Part shown: piece after piece, positions 26,756-36,249 of the stretch | How the letters are laid out: the number at the start of each line of letters is the position of its first letter | Numbering within the stretch: the stretch's first letter is position 1 | Source: Oxalobacteraceae bacterium | GTDB lineage: Bacteria > Pseudomonadota > Gammaproteobacteria > Burkholderiales > Burkholderiaceae_D | Direction of reading: 5' to 3' | Length of the DNA stretch: 64,000 nt | Assembly: GCA_013284265.1 (NCBI GenBank) | Contig: JABTBR010000002.1 | Span: 218,084-282,083, forward strand | Program-made: the position numbers and the translations under genes | Notes under the pieces: generated by a model | Told to the model about the DNA's origin: nothing | Database searches by the model: none | Seen by the model: the letters and a program-made list of their open reading frames with translations, nothing else

Positions 26756-28086
26756 GCCTGATCTCCTACGCCGACAATTTCGAAGACGTGCTGCTGTGGC
26801 GCGCCCTGGGCCACCTGAGCGGCGGCTGCTACCTCGACATCGGCGTCACCGACCCCGAACACGGCTCGGCCACGCGCCAGTTGTACCAGCAGGGCTGGCG
26901 CGGCGTGAGCCTGGTCCCGGCGCCGGCGGCGCTGCGCCAGCTGCGCATCGCGCGCCCGGCCGGGGTGCACCTGGCCGGCCTGGCCGGGGCCGGCCCCGGC
27001 CTGCAGGCCGTCTATGAATGCGCCGGCGGCGGCACGGTGCGCATCAGCGTCGATGAAGCCTGCGCCCGGCAGTGGCGTGCCGACGGCCACGAGGTGCTGC
27101 GCCACGAGGCCACGCTGCATACGCTGGACCAGCTCTGCGCCGAGCATGTGGACGGTCCGCTGCACCTGCTGGTACTCAACGCCGGCGGCGCCGAGCAGGC
27201 CGCGCTGGCCGGCCTGGATCTGGCGCGCTGGCGCCCCTGGGTCATCGTGCTGCGCCAGCCGCCCGGCGTGCCGGTGCCGGCACTGGCGGCGGCTGGCTAC
27301 CGGCTGGCCCATACCGACGGCCTGAACCAGTACCATGTGGCGCCGGAGCACGCCGGCCTGCTGGCCGCGCTGGCGTTGCCGCCCCACCCGGCCGACGCCT
27401 TCGTGCTGCGCGAATTCCATCCTTACAGTCATTCGCCGGCGCCGCTGTACGCCCGCCTGGCCGAGGCCGAGCAAGCGCTGGCGCAGGCCGCCGCCCATGC
27501 CCAGGCACAGCAGGCCGAGGCCGACGCCGCCGCCGCCGCCATCGCGGCCGCCGTCCAGCGCGCCGACGGCCATGCCCTCGAACTGCAGGCGCGCGAGCAG
27601 CGCATCGCCACACTGGACCATGAACTGGCCCAGGCCGGCGCGCGCGCCCACAGCGCCGAGAGCGCCGTGCTGGACCTGCAGCTGCGCCTGCGCCACAGCC
27701 ACGACACCCTGCACGCCACCGTGAGCAGCCTGTCCTGGCGCCTGACCCGGCCACTGCGGCTGGCCAATCTGCTGCTGCACCGCGCGGCCAATCTGGCGCG
27801 CCGCGTGCTGCGCCGCATCCGCCGCGACAGCGCCGGTGCCGTGCGCGGCCTGCTGCGCCGCAGCCTGCGCTTCGTCACCAGCCGGCCGGCGCTATCCTAT
27901 TTCGTGCGCCGCAACCTGGCGCGCCTGCCCTTCATGGTACCGCTGATGCGCTCGGTCAAATACCGTATCGAGTCCGCCAAGGCCGCCTCCGCGGTGGCCC
28001 CGCCGGCCAGCCATCTGGACCAGCTCTCGAGCAGCACGCGCCAGGTACTCGACGACCTGCAGCGCCTGCGCGCCCCTCACTCCTGA
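26752..28086 (+). CDS. Divergent FkbM-like methyltransferase with coiled coil
   Basis: The N-terminal 200 or so residues resemble the FkbM methyltransferases of O-antigen clusters: ISYADNFEDVLLWRAL and QQGWRGVSLVPA are recognisable. However, the SAM-binding motif usually written DVGANDP is here DIGVTDP, and the acidic residue after the second strand (normally EP) is replaced by VPA, so activity is doubtful. Residues about 237-330 form a long Ala/Glu-rich coiled coil, and the last 110 residues are strongly basic with amphipathic helices. It overlaps the wzt stop by four bases. It could cap the chain or act as a chain-length scaffold, as WbdD-type coiled-coil proteins do; that is inference. Confidence 0.65.
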   Translation: MSLISYADNFEDVLLWRALGHLSGGCYLDIGVTDPEHGSATRQLYQQGWRGVSLVPAPAALRQLRIARPAGVHLAGLAGAGPGLQAVYECAGGGTVRISVDEACARQWRADGHEVLRHEATLHTLDQLCAEHVDGPLHLLVLNAGGAEQAALAGLDLARWRPWVIVLRQPPGVPVPALAAAGYRLAHTDGLNQYHVAPEHAGLLAALALPPHPADAFVLREFHPYSHSPAPLYARLAEAEQALAQAAAHAQAQQAEADAAAAAIAAAVQRADGHALELQAREQRIATLDHELAQAGARAHSAESAVLDLQLRLRHSHDTLHATVSSLSWRLTRPLRLANLLLHRAANLARRVLRRIRRDSAGAVRGLLRRSLRFVTSRPALSYFVRRNLARLPFMVPLMRSVKYRIESAKAASAVAPPASHLDQLSSSTRQVLDDLQRLRAPHS

Positions 28087-28098
28087 CCCGAAGACCCC

Positions 28099-31029
28099 AT
28101 GCGTATCGTACTTGACCTGCAAGCCTGCCAGACGTCCAGCACCAATCGCGGCATCGGCCGCTATTCGATGGCCCTGACCCTGGCCATGCTGCGCCAGGGC
28201 GGCCAGCACGACCTCCGGATCGCGCTGAACCACCGCTTCCCCGACACCGTGGCGGCGCTGCGCCAGCGCTTCGACACGCTGCTGCCGCAGACCAGCATCA
28301 GCGCCTATGAGCTGCCGGCCCATATCTGGGAACACCAGGCGGAAAACCGCTGGCGCCTGGAAGCGGCCGAGCGCCTGCGCGAACACTACCTGGCCAGCCT
28401 GGCGCCGGACGTGGTGCATATTTCCAGCCTGTTCGAAGGCATGGGCCAGGACGCCTGCGTCTCGGCGCTGCACGGCAGCGGCCAGTTCGACACCGCCATC
28501 ACCCTGTACGACCTGATTCCGCTGGTGCGCAAGGAAACCTATCTGACCGATCCGCACGTGGCCAGCTGGTACTACCGCAAGCTGCAGAGCGTGAAGAACG
28601 CCGAACTGCTGCTGGCCATTTCCGGCCACTCGCGCCAGGAGGCGCTCGAGGCGCTGCAACTGGCCCCGGAGCGGGTGGTCAACATCTCCTCGGCGGTCGA
28701 CGACATCTTCCTGCCGCGCACGCTGGCGCCGCAGGCGGCCCAGGCGCTGCTGGCGCGCTACGGCCTGCGCCGCGGCTACATCATGTACACCGGCGGCATC
28801 GACTACCGCAAGAACATCGAAGGCTTGATCGAAGCCTATGCCATGCTGCCGGCGCCGCTGCGCCAGCAATACCAGCTGGCCGTGGTGTGCAGCATCCTCG
28901 ACGTCGACCGGGTGCGCCTGCAGGCGCTGGCGGCGCGCCACCAGATCCCCGAGGGCGACCTGGTGCTGACCGGCTTCGTGCCCGACGACGACCTGGTGTC
29001 GCTGTACAACCTGACGGCGCTGTTCGTGTTCCCCTCGCTGCAGGAAGGCTTCGGCCTGCCCGCGCTGGAGGCGATGCAGTGCGGCGTGCCGGTGATCGGC
29101 TCGAACAATAGCTCGATTCCCGAGGTGATCGGCCGCGCCGACGCCCTGTTCGACCCCAACCGTTTCGACGACATCAGCGCCAAGATGGCCCAGGTGCTGC
29201 AGAACCCGGACTTCGGCGCCAGTCTGCGCGCGCACGGCCTAGTGCAGGCGCGCCAGTTCTCCTGGGACGCCAGCGCGCGCAAGGCGCTCGAGGCCTTCGA
29301 GCAGCTGCACGCGCGGCGCCAGGCCGACAGCAAGCTGAGCTTGCCGGCCGGCGCGCTCAGTACCCGTCGCCCGCGGCTGGCCTATCTGTCGCCGCTGCCG
29401 CCGGAACGCTCCGGCATCGCCGACTACAGCGCCGAGCTGCTGCCGGAACTGGCGCGCCACTACGAGATCGAAGTCATCGTCGACCAGCCGGAGGTTGGCG
29501 GCGAATGGCTGGTCGCCAATTTCCCGCGCCGCACGCTGGCCTGGTTCGAGGCCAATAGCGCGCGCTACGACCGCATCGTCTACCACTTCGGCAATTCCTC
29601 CTTCCACGCCCATATGTTCGCGCTGCTGCAGCGCCATCCCGGCGTGGTGGTGCTGCACGACTTCTTCCTCAGCGGCGCGGTCAACTACCTGGCCTGCGGC
29701 AGCCCTGACCCGCAAGCCTACAGCCGCGCGCTGTTCGGCTCGCACGGCTATGCGGCGCTGCTGCACGACCGCCAGCACGGGCGCGAAGCGTCGATCTATG
29801 AATACCCCTGCAACAAGCCGGTGCTGGACCACGCCAGCGGCGTGATCGTCCATTCCCAGCACTCGCGCGAGCTGGCCGCGCGCTGGTATGGCCCACGCCA
29901 GAGCGCCGACTGGCAATTCATTCCGCACCTGCGCGTGCTGCCCAACCCGCCCGACCGCCAGGCCGCCCGCGCCGCGCTGGGCATCGCCGACGGCGACTTC
30001 CTGCTGTGCTCCTTCGGCCTGATGGGCAAGACCAAGTATAACGACCGCATCCTCGACGCCTGGCTGGCGTCGCCGCTGGCCCAGGATGCGCGCTGCCACC
30101 TGGTGTTCGTCGGCGAGAACAGCGTCGGCGAGTTCGGCGCCACGCTGACGGCGCGCATCGCGCGCGCGCGCCGCATCAAGATCACCGGCTTCGCCTCGGT
30201 CGAGCTGTACCGCCAATACCTGGCCGCCGCCGACGCCGCCGTCCAGCTGCGCACCCGCTCGCGCGGCGAAACCTCGGGCACCGTGCTCGACTGCCTGGCC
30301 TACCGCGTGCCGCTGATCATCAACGGCCACGGTTCGGCCGCCGAGCTGCCCGACCAGATCATGCTCAAGGTGCCCGACCAGTTCGAACCGGAGCAGTTGC
30401 GCGACGCCATGCTCAGCCTGTACCAGCAACCCGATATGGCACGCCAGATGGCCGGCGAGGGTGCCGCCTATCTGGCCGCCCAGCATCACCCGGCCCGCAT
30501 CGGCGACCAGTACCGCGACGCCATCGAGCGCTTCAGCCGCCACAGCCCCCGGACCCGCTACCGCGAGCTGCTCGACGCGCTCGGCGCGATCGACTGCGGC
30601 GTGCCCCCGGCCGACTCGGACTGGCTGCAGGTGGCCGCCAGCATCGGCGACAACGGTCCCGGCACCGTGCGCCAGTTGCTGGTCGACATCGGCGCGCTGG
30701 AACAGCAGCCCGACGCCGACGCGGCCAATCAGTTGCGCGAGCTGCTGCTGGCGCCGCCGCCATGCTGGCGCGTCGAGCCGGTGCGCCAGCATGGCGGGCG
30801 CTACCAGTATGCGCGGCGCCATGCGCTGGCCCTGCTCGGCCTGGCCGAACTGGGACTGGCCGATGACGTGGCCGACTTCAGTCCCGGCGACCACCTGCTG
30901 CGCCTGCGCCCGGCCACGCCGGAACCGGACCGCCACCAGGCCAACCGCGGCGTGACCCAGTCGGACTGGCACGGCGGCCCGCTGCTGGCCGGCCTGCGCC
31001 TGCATGCGGACGGCTGCGATGTCGCCTGA
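28099..31029 (+). CDS. Large glycosyltransferase with two GT4 domains
   Basis: A 976-residue cytoplasmic enzyme with two GT-B fold modules. The first (residues 1-400) opens MRIVLDLQACQTSSTNRGIGRYS and has the donor-site motif FPSLQEGFGLPALEAMQCGVP. The second (about 430-790) opens RLAYLSPLPPERSGIADYSAELL and has LLCSFGLMGKTKYNDRILDAWL, but its donor motif is weaker (RTRSRGETSGTVLDCLAY). The last 150 residues are unlike GT4 enzymes. Such bifunctional proteins polymerise O-antigen repeats in ABC-exported systems, which fits the upstream Wzm/Wzt genes. It overlaps the next GT gene by 11 bases. Confidence 0.88.
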   Translation: MRIVLDLQACQTSSTNRGIGRYSMALTLAMLRQGGQHDLRIALNHRFPDTVAALRQRFDTLLPQTSISAYELPAHIWEHQAENRWRLEAAERLREHYLASLAPDVVHISSLFEGMGQDACVSALHGSGQFDTAITLYDLIPLVRKETYLTDPHVASWYYRKLQSVKNAELLLAISGHSRQEALEALQLAPERVVNISSAVDDIFLPRTLAPQAAQALLARYGLRRGYIMYTGGIDYRKNIEGLIEAYAMLPAPLRQQYQLAVVCSILDVDRVRLQALAARHQIPEGDLVLTGFVPDDDLVSLYNLTALFVFPSLQEGFGLPALEAMQCGVPVIGSNNSSIPEVIGRADALFDPNRFDDISAKMAQVLQNPDFGASLRAHGLVQARQFSWDASARKALEAFEQLHARRQADSKLSLPAGALSTRRPRLAYLSPLPPERSGIADYSAELLPELARHYEIEVIVDQPEVGGEWLVANFPRRTLAWFEANSARYDRIVYHFGNSSFHAHMFALLQRHPGVVVLHDFFLSGAVNYLACGSPDPQAYSRALFGSHGYAALLHDRQHGREASIYEYPCNKPVLDHASGVIVHSQHSRELAARWYGPRQSADWQFIPHLRVLPNPPDRQAARAALGIADGDFLLCSFGLMGKTKYNDRILDAWLASPLAQDARCHLVFVGENSVGEFGATLTARIARARRIKITGFASVELYRQYLAAADAAVQLRTRSRGETSGTVLDCLAYRVPLIINGHGSAAELPDQIMLKVPDQFEPEQLRDAMLSLYQQPDMARQMAGEGAAYLAAQHHPARIGDQYRDAIERFSRHSPRTRYRELLDALGAIDCGVPPADSDWLQVAASIGDNGPGTVRQLLVDIGALEQQPDADAANQLRELLLAPPPCWRVEPVRQHGGRYQYARRHALALLGLAELGLADDVADFSPGDHLLRLRPATPEPDRHQANRGVTQSDWHGGPLLAGLRLHADGCDVA

Positions 31030-32233
31030 GGCCGGCGTGACCAGGCCGGCGCCAACGGCAGCGCCGCGCGTGCCGCCGCAACTGCTGCTCGACGTTTCCG
31101 AGCTGATCAAGCATGACGCCCGCTCCGGCATCCAGCGCGTGGTGCGCAGCGTGCTCGAGGCGCTGGCGCTCACGCCCCCGGCCGGCTACAGCGTGCGTCC
31201 GGTCTACGACGCAGGCGGCCATTACGCCTATGCCGGCGCCGGCGCGGACGCGCCGCTGAGCCGGGATGGCGAGCCGATCGCGGTGCGCCCCGGCGACCTG
31301 TTCTTCGGCCTCGACCTGAGCCCCGACCACGTGGCCAACAACGCCGCCGTGCTGCAAGACCTGCGCCGCCACGGCGTGCGCCTGTATTTCATGATCTACG
31401 ACCTGGTGCCGGTGCGCCATCCGGAACTGTTCGCCGCCGGCATGGGGCCGTGGTTCGGCCACTGGCTGCACACCGTGGCCAGCCTGGCCGACGGCCTGCT
31501 GTGCATTTCGCGCGCGGTGGCCGACGAACTGCTGGACTGGCTGGCTGCCAACGTGCCGCGCCGCGCCGGCGCGCTGGCGGTGGGCTATTGCCACCTCGGC
31601 GCCGACCTGCAGGCCAGCCGGCCCAGCCACGGTGAGGACGCCGGCGCCGGGGCGGCGCTGGCCGCGCTGGCCCAGCGCCCCACCCTGCTGATGGTCGGCA
31701 CGCTGGAGCCACGCAAGATGCACGCCCAGGCCCTGCACGCCTGCGACCTGCTGTGGCAGGCCGGCAGCGCAGTCAACCTGGTCATCGTCGGCAAGCCGGG
31801 CTGGAATGTGGACTTGCTGGCGGCCCGGCTGCGTCGCCATCCTCAGGCCGGCCAGCAGCTGTTCTGGCTGGAGCAGACCAGCGACGACAGCCTGCTGCAG
31901 CTTTACCGCGGCGCCTCCGGCCTGCTGGCCGCCTCGCTCGACGAAGGTTTCGGCCTGCCGCTGATCGAAGCGGCCCAGCACGGCCTGCCGGTGATCGCGC
32001 GCGACATTCCGGTGTTCCGCGAAGTGGCCGGCGAGCACGCCTATTATTTCAGCGCCGCCAACGGCAGCGAGCTGGCCGCCGCGCTGGCCGACTGGCTGGC
32101 GCTGCACGCCAGCGGCCAGGCGCCCGCCTCGGCCGGCATGCCACGCCTGAGCTGGGCCGAATCGGCCGGCCAGATGCTCGACTGCCTGCTCGGACAGCGC
32201 TGGTATGGCCACGCCAGCACCGCCCTGCCCTGA
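31019..32233 (+). CDS. Glycosyltransferase family 4
   Basis: A 404-residue GT-B enzyme. It opens LLLDVSELIKHDARSGIQRVVRSVLEAL, a lead common to GT4 members of polysaccharide loci, then FMIYDLVPVRHPELF, the donor domain LLMVGTLEPRKMHAQALHA, and the EX7E-type region SLDEGFGLPLIEAAQHGLPVIARD. The ATG at 31019 overlaps the end of the preceding GT gene; an ATG five codons upstream is possible. It is the last gene before a promoter-bearing gap, so this operon probably spans 24714-32233. Confidence 0.92.
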   Translation: MSPEAGVTRPAPTAAPRVPPQLLLDVSELIKHDARSGIQRVVRSVLEALALTPPAGYSVRPVYDAGGHYAYAGAGADAPLSRDGEPIAVRPGDLFFGLDLSPDHVANNAAVLQDLRRHGVRLYFMIYDLVPVRHPELFAAGMGPWFGHWLHTVASLADGLLCISRAVADELLDWLAANVPRRAGALAVGYCHLGADLQASRPSHGEDAGAGAALAALAQRPTLLMVGTLEPRKMHAQALHACDLLWQAGSAVNLVIVGKPGWNVDLLAARLRRHPQAGQQLFWLEQTSDDSLLQLYRGASGLLAASLDEGFGLPLIEAAQHGLPVIARDIPVFREVAGEHAYYFSAANGSELAAALADWLALHASGQAPASAGMPRLSWAESAGQMLDCLLGQRWYGHASTALP

Positions 32234-32379
32234 GGCCGCGGCCCCCGGGGCAGGGGCCGGCCGCCCCGGTGCAGACAATCACTTCTTACTTACCTCTTAC
32301 TTACTTCTTGTAACAAACTGAGCCCGGCACGGCAGGCCGGGGGCGATCCATTTCTATTTCATTTTTCGCAAGTCCGGTC

Positions 32380-32385
32380 TATAAT
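32380..32385 (+). promoter_or_regulatory. Putative -10 element of the glycan-decoration operon
   Basis: A perfect TATAAT lies 30 bases before the ATG at 32415; about 17 bases upstream is a weak TTTCAT. The 181-base gap before it also holds a GC-rich inverted repeat and short TTACTTAC repeats. This marks the start of a second operon. Confidence 0.55.
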
Positions 32386-32414
32386 CGCCGCCATTCCTCT
32401 CATTTTATTTCCTT

Positions 32415-34481
32415 ATGCCAACAAGCCCGACTGTCTTTGGCAAGCGGATGCAGGCCCTGCTGTCGCTGTTTTTGCTGGCCAACATCGCCCTGCTGGCCTT
32501 CTTCCTGGCCTTTGACTACCAGTTCATTTTCCATTCCGACGCGGCCGTCAAGAATCTGCTGGCCCAGGAAATCGCCGACACCGGGCGCTATTTCCCGTCC
32601 GACTGGAATTACGTCAACAACGATCTGTGGGTGCTCAATACGCATAGCGTGATCGTGCCGCTGCTGCACTGGCTGCCCAATGGCTACGCCCTGCACCTGC
32701 TGTCGGACCTGCTGACGGCCGGCCTGATCCTGTATGCCACCTGGCTGATGACCGAACTGCTGGGCCAGCGCCCGCTGGCGCGCCTGTTCAGCATGCTCAT
32801 CATTTCCAGCGGCATGTCGCTGCTGATGGCCGAACATATCTTTGGCCAGGCCGCCTATGGCGCCATGTATTACCAGGCCTGCTTCCTGCTGTACGCCTAC
32901 TGGCGCCTGTGCGCGGCCCAGGGCCGCGCGCGCTGGCCGTGGGCCGGCGCCACCGCGCTGCTGACCCTGCTGGTATTCTGGGCCAATCCCCAGCGCGCCC
33001 TGGTCTACAACGCCGCCCCGCTGGCGCTGGCCATCGCCGGCCAGTTGCTGCAGGCCTGGCAAAGTCTGCAACTGCCGGGCGCACGCCGTCCAGGCCGGCC
33101 GCAACTGGCCGCGCTGCGCCCGGCGCTGCTGCCGGCGCTGACGCTGGGCGGCGCGGCGCTGATCGGCTGCGCGCTGCACCTGCACACGCTGGCGCAGGTG
33201 AACAATAACATCGGCCTGAGCCAGCTATCCTGGGTCGCGCTGCCCGTCATGGGGCGCAATCTGCTGGCCACGCTGGCCGGCCTGCTGACCCTGTTCGACG
33301 GCATCCCGCGCGCGGGCGCGGCGGTGATCTCGCCGGCCGGCATCTACCAGGCGCTGCGCCTGCTCGGCGCTCTGCTGCTGCTGGCGCTGCTGCCCTGGGC
33401 CCTGCTGCGCGCGGCGCGGCGCCTGCGCGGCAGCGCCCAGCTGGTGGCCCTGTTCGCCCTCGGCGGGCTCGGCTTGACGCTGCTGTTTATCCTGAGCACC
33501 ACGCTGACCGATGCGGCCGTGCCGGAGGCGGCGGTGCGCTACCTGGTGCCGGCGCTGATGCTGGCCCTGCTGGTACTGCTCAGCGTGGCCGCCGACGCGG
33601 CCGCGCCGCTGCGCTGGAGCGCGCTGGCGGCGCTGGCGCTGCTGGCCAGCAGCGCGCCCACCAGCTATCTGTGGCCCTATCTGGAGCAAGCCGGCCTGGC
33701 CCGCCATGGCCTGCTGCTCGACACCGAGGCGGTGCGCCTGGGCCGCTTCCTGCGCCAGCAGGGCCTGGAATACGGCTACGCCAGCTTCTGGCAGGCCGGC
33801 AAGCTGACGGTGCTCAATGACAGCCTGCTGCGTGTGCGGCCGGTCAACTTCGAGGCCGGCCTGCCGCAGCCGATGCGCAGCCTGTCGTCCAACCGCTGGT
33901 ACCGCGCGTCCAGCTGGCGCGGCCAGAGTTTCCTGCTGCTGGAACAGGCCGAGCTGGCCGGCCTGGACCGCGCCGCCCTGCAGGCGCTGAGCGGCGCGCC
34001 GGTGCGCGAACTGCGCTTCGAGAACTGGACCGTGCTGGTATACGCCAACAACCTGGCCGCCGCCATGCCGGCCTGGGATACCAGCATCAGCGAACCGGTC
34101 CGCTACCCGGTCGACCAGCGCTCGCCGCACCAGATCGGCCGCATCGAAGGCACGCCGGCCCGGCTGGTGGCCGACCCGGGCAGCGCAGGCGCGCTGCTGT
34201 TCGGCCCCCAGCGCAAGATCGAGCGCGGCAGCTATCTGGTCGGCTTCGACATCGAAACCCGGGGCGAGGGCGTGGCCGATTTCGGCCACCTCGACATCAG
34301 TTCCGATGCCGGCCGCGTGATCCACGCCGACCAGGTGATCGTCAAGGCCGGCGTCCAGCACGTGGTGCTGCGCCTGCACGCCGAGCGCCCGCTGGCGCTG
34401 CTCGAATTCCGCGCCTTCAGCAGTGGCCGCGGCCAGTTCATCGTGCGCGGCGTCGACATCGTGCGCGCCCCGGCCAGCTGA
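32415..34481 (+). CDS. Polytopic membrane protein, probable GT-C glycosyltransferase
   Basis: A 688-residue protein with about 11 hydrophobic helices in the first 440 residues and a soluble C-terminal 240 residues (GYASFWQAGKLTVLNDSLLRVRPVNF onwards). The first extracytoplasmic loop starts FIFHSDAAVKNLLAQE; a conserved acidic residue there is typical of GT-C enzymes that use polyprenyl-phosphate sugars. I cannot assign a GT family. It overlaps the GT2 gene (TGATG), and the order GT-C, GT2, acetyltransferase, small flippase, aminotransferase points to periplasmic transfer of a single modified sugar. Confidence 0.65.
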   Translation: MPTSPTVFGKRMQALLSLFLLANIALLAFFLAFDYQFIFHSDAAVKNLLAQEIADTGRYFPSDWNYVNNDLWVLNTHSVIVPLLHWLPNGYALHLLSDLLTAGLILYATWLMTELLGQRPLARLFSMLIISSGMSLLMAEHIFGQAAYGAMYYQACFLLYAYWRLCAAQGRARWPWAGATALLTLLVFWANPQRALVYNAAPLALAIAGQLLQAWQSLQLPGARRPGRPQLAALRPALLPALTLGGAALIGCALHLHTLAQVNNNIGLSQLSWVALPVMGRNLLATLAGLLTLFDGIPRAGAAVISPAGIYQALRLLGALLLLALLPWALLRAARRLRGSAQLVALFALGGLGLTLLFILSTTLTDAAVPEAAVRYLVPALMLALLVLLSVAADAAAPLRWSALAALALLASSAPTSYLWPYLEQAGLARHGLLLDTEAVRLGRFLRQQGLEYGYASFWQAGKLTVLNDSLLRVRPVNFEAGLPQPMRSLSSNRWYRASSWRGQSFLLLEQAELAGLDRAALQALSGAPVRELRFENWTVLVYANNLAAAMPAWDTSISEPVRYPVDQRSPHQIGRIEGTPARLVADPGSAGALLFGPQRKIERGSYLVGFDIETRGEGVADFGHLDISSDAGRVIHADQVIVKAGVQHVVLRLHAERPLALLEFRAFSSGRGQFIVRGVDIVRAPAS

Positions 34482-35521
34482 TGTCCCCCTTGTCCACCAC
34501 CGCGCCGCCCTCCGAGGCGGCCAGGAGCCCCCATTTGAAATCGCCCCCCCATATCTCGGTCGTGATTCCGGTCTACAAGGCCGAGACCATCCTCGACGAA
34601 CTGTACCGCCGCCTGCGCCTGGCGCTGGAAACGGTCACGCCGCACTTTGAAATCATCCTGGTCGAAGACTGCGGCGGCGACCGCTCCTGGCCCGTGATCG
34701 AACGGCTGGCCCAGGCCGACCCGCGCGTGCACGGCCTGCAGTTCAGCCGCAACTTCGGCCAGCACTACGGCATCACCGCCGGCCTCGACCACTGCAGCGG
34801 CGACTGGGTGGTGGTCATGGATTGCGACCTGCAAGACCAGCCCGAGGAAATTCCGCGTCTCTACGCCAAGGCCCAAGAAGGCTATGACGTGGTGCTGGCA
34901 TTGCGCGGCGCGCGCCAGGACCCCTTGCGCAAGCGCCTCACGTCCTGGTTGTACTACCGCCTGTTCAGCTACCTGGCCGACATCGACATCGACGGCGACA
35001 GCGGCAACTTCCGCATCATGTCGCGCCAGGTGGTGCGCAACTTCACGCGCATGCGCGAACAGCTGCGCTTTTTCGGCGGCCAGGTGCAGTGGATGGGCTT
35101 TCCCACCACCGGCATCGAGGTGGCCCACGACGCCCGCTTCGACGGCGCCTCGACCTATACCTTCGCCAAGCTGTGGAAGCTGGCGGCCGACACCATCATC
35201 GCCTATTCCGACAAGCCGCTGCGCATGGCGGCGCGGCTGGGCCTGACGATGGCCGTGGTGTCCTTCCTGTTCGGCAGCTTCATCCTCGGACGCTCGCTGC
35301 TGCACGGCTCGCCGATTCCGGGCTGGTCCAGCCTGATCGTGTCGCTGTATTTCATCGGCGGCCTGATCATCGGCATCCTCGGCATCCTCGGGGTCTACCT
35401 GGGCAAGGCCTTCGATGAAACCAAGAAGCGCCCGCTCTACATCGTGCGCCGCGCCACCCCCAACGCCGCCGCGGTCGCCACTGAAGCCGCCCACCTCGAT
35501 GGAGTCGACCATGCAAATTGA
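34481..35521 (+). CDS. GT2 polyprenyl-phosphate glycosyltransferase (GtrB/ArnC-like)
   Basis: A 346-residue family-2 enzyme. The GT-A core has ISVVIPVYKAETIL, LVEDCGGDRSW, VVVMDCDLQDQPEEI (the metal-binding DXD-like site) and SGNFRIMSR. Two C-terminal helices (AARLGLTMAVVSFLFGSFIL and SLYFIGGLIIGILGILGVYLG) anchor it, as in GtrB, ArnC and DPM-type synthases that load a sugar onto undecaprenyl phosphate. Overlaps with genes on both sides show tight coupling. The likely donor is the amino sugar made by the downstream RffA and WecD-like enzymes. Confidence 0.9.
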   Translation: MSPLSTTAPPSEAARSPHLKSPPHISVVIPVYKAETILDELYRRLRLALETVTPHFEIILVEDCGGDRSWPVIERLAQADPRVHGLQFSRNFGQHYGITAGLDHCSGDWVVVMDCDLQDQPEEIPRLYAKAQEGYDVVLALRGARQDPLRKRLTSWLYYRLFSYLADIDIDGDSGNFRIMSRQVVRNFTRMREQLRFFGGQVQWMGFPTTGIEVAHDARFDGASTYTFAKLWKLAADTIIAYSDKPLRMAARLGLTMAVVSFLFGSFILGRSLLHGSPIPGWSSLIVSLYFIGGLIIGILGILGVYLGKAFDETKKRPLYIVRRATPNAAAVATEAAHLDGVDHAN

Positions 35522-36245
35522 GCTATCCCCGCTGGACCTGCAGCGCTTCGGCGTGATCACCGCCAAGGCCGCCCTGAGCGAGGCCGGCCAGACCGGCGCC
35601 GCGCTGGACTGGTGCGCCCGCCACCAGGTCGCCCTGCTGATCGCGCGCTGCCCCGGCAGCGACCTGGCCCAGGTGCAGGCGCTGGAACAGGCCGGCGCCT
35701 ACCTGACCGACACCCTGGTGTATTACCGCAAGCAGAAGCTGGCCGAACACGCCGTGGCGCTGCCGGCCGGCTACCGCGCGCGCCCCGCCACACCGGACGA
35801 CGCCGAGGCCGTCGAGCTGCTGGCCGGCCAGACCTTCCAGGGCTATTTCGGCCACTACCACGCCGACCCGCGCCTGAACCCGGCCGACGCCGACCTGGTG
35901 TATTCGAGCTGGGCCGGCCACTCCTGCCGCAACCGGGCCGTGGCCGACGCGGTGCTCCTGATCGAACACGGGGAACAGATTGTCGCCTTCGCCACGCTCA
36001 AGCGCCGGGGTGAAGATACACCCGAAGCCGAACTCGAAGGCGTGCTGTTCGGGGTCCATCCCCTTCACCAGGGCCAGCGCCTGTACCACGCGCTGATGCA
36101 ACTGGCGCAGAACTGGGCCATCGCCGCCGGCCTGGACCAGATGCTGGTATCGACCCAGCTGACCAATCTGTCGGTCCAGAAAGTCTGGTGCCGCCAGGGC
36201 TTCGAGCCCTGCGGCAGTTCCTATACCTTCCACCACTGGTTCTGA
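35511..36245 (+). CDS. WecD-like GNAT sugar N-acetyltransferase
   Basis: A 244-residue two-domain protein. The N-terminal domain (DLQRFGVITAKAAL, then LVYYRKQ) resembles that of TDP-fucosamine acetyltransferase WecD. The C-terminal GNAT domain carries FATLKRRGEDTPEAELEGVLFGVHPLHQGQRLYHALMQ, where the acetyl-CoA pyrophosphate loop is expected. The ATG at 35511 follows GGAG and overlaps the GT2 gene by 11 bases. With RffA in the same operon, the substrate is probably dTDP-4-amino-4,6-dideoxygalactose; this is inferred from the pairing. Confidence 0.8.
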   Translation: MQIELSPLDLQRFGVITAKAALSEAGQTGAALDWCARHQVALLIARCPGSDLAQVQALEQAGAYLTDTLVYYRKQKLAEHAVALPAGYRARPATPDDAEAVELLAGQTFQGYFGHYHADPRLNPADADLVYSSWAGHSCRNRAVADAVLLIEHGEQIVAFATLKRRGEDTPEAELEGVLFGVHPLHQGQRLYHALMQLAQNWAIAAGLDQMLVSTQLTNLSVQKVWCRQGFEPCGSSYTFHHWF

Positions 36246-36249
36246 GACC

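Noticed and set aside
32280..32308. TTACTTAC repeats before the GT-C gene
   Set aside because: Only two or three imperfect units; chance or slippage is enough to explain them.
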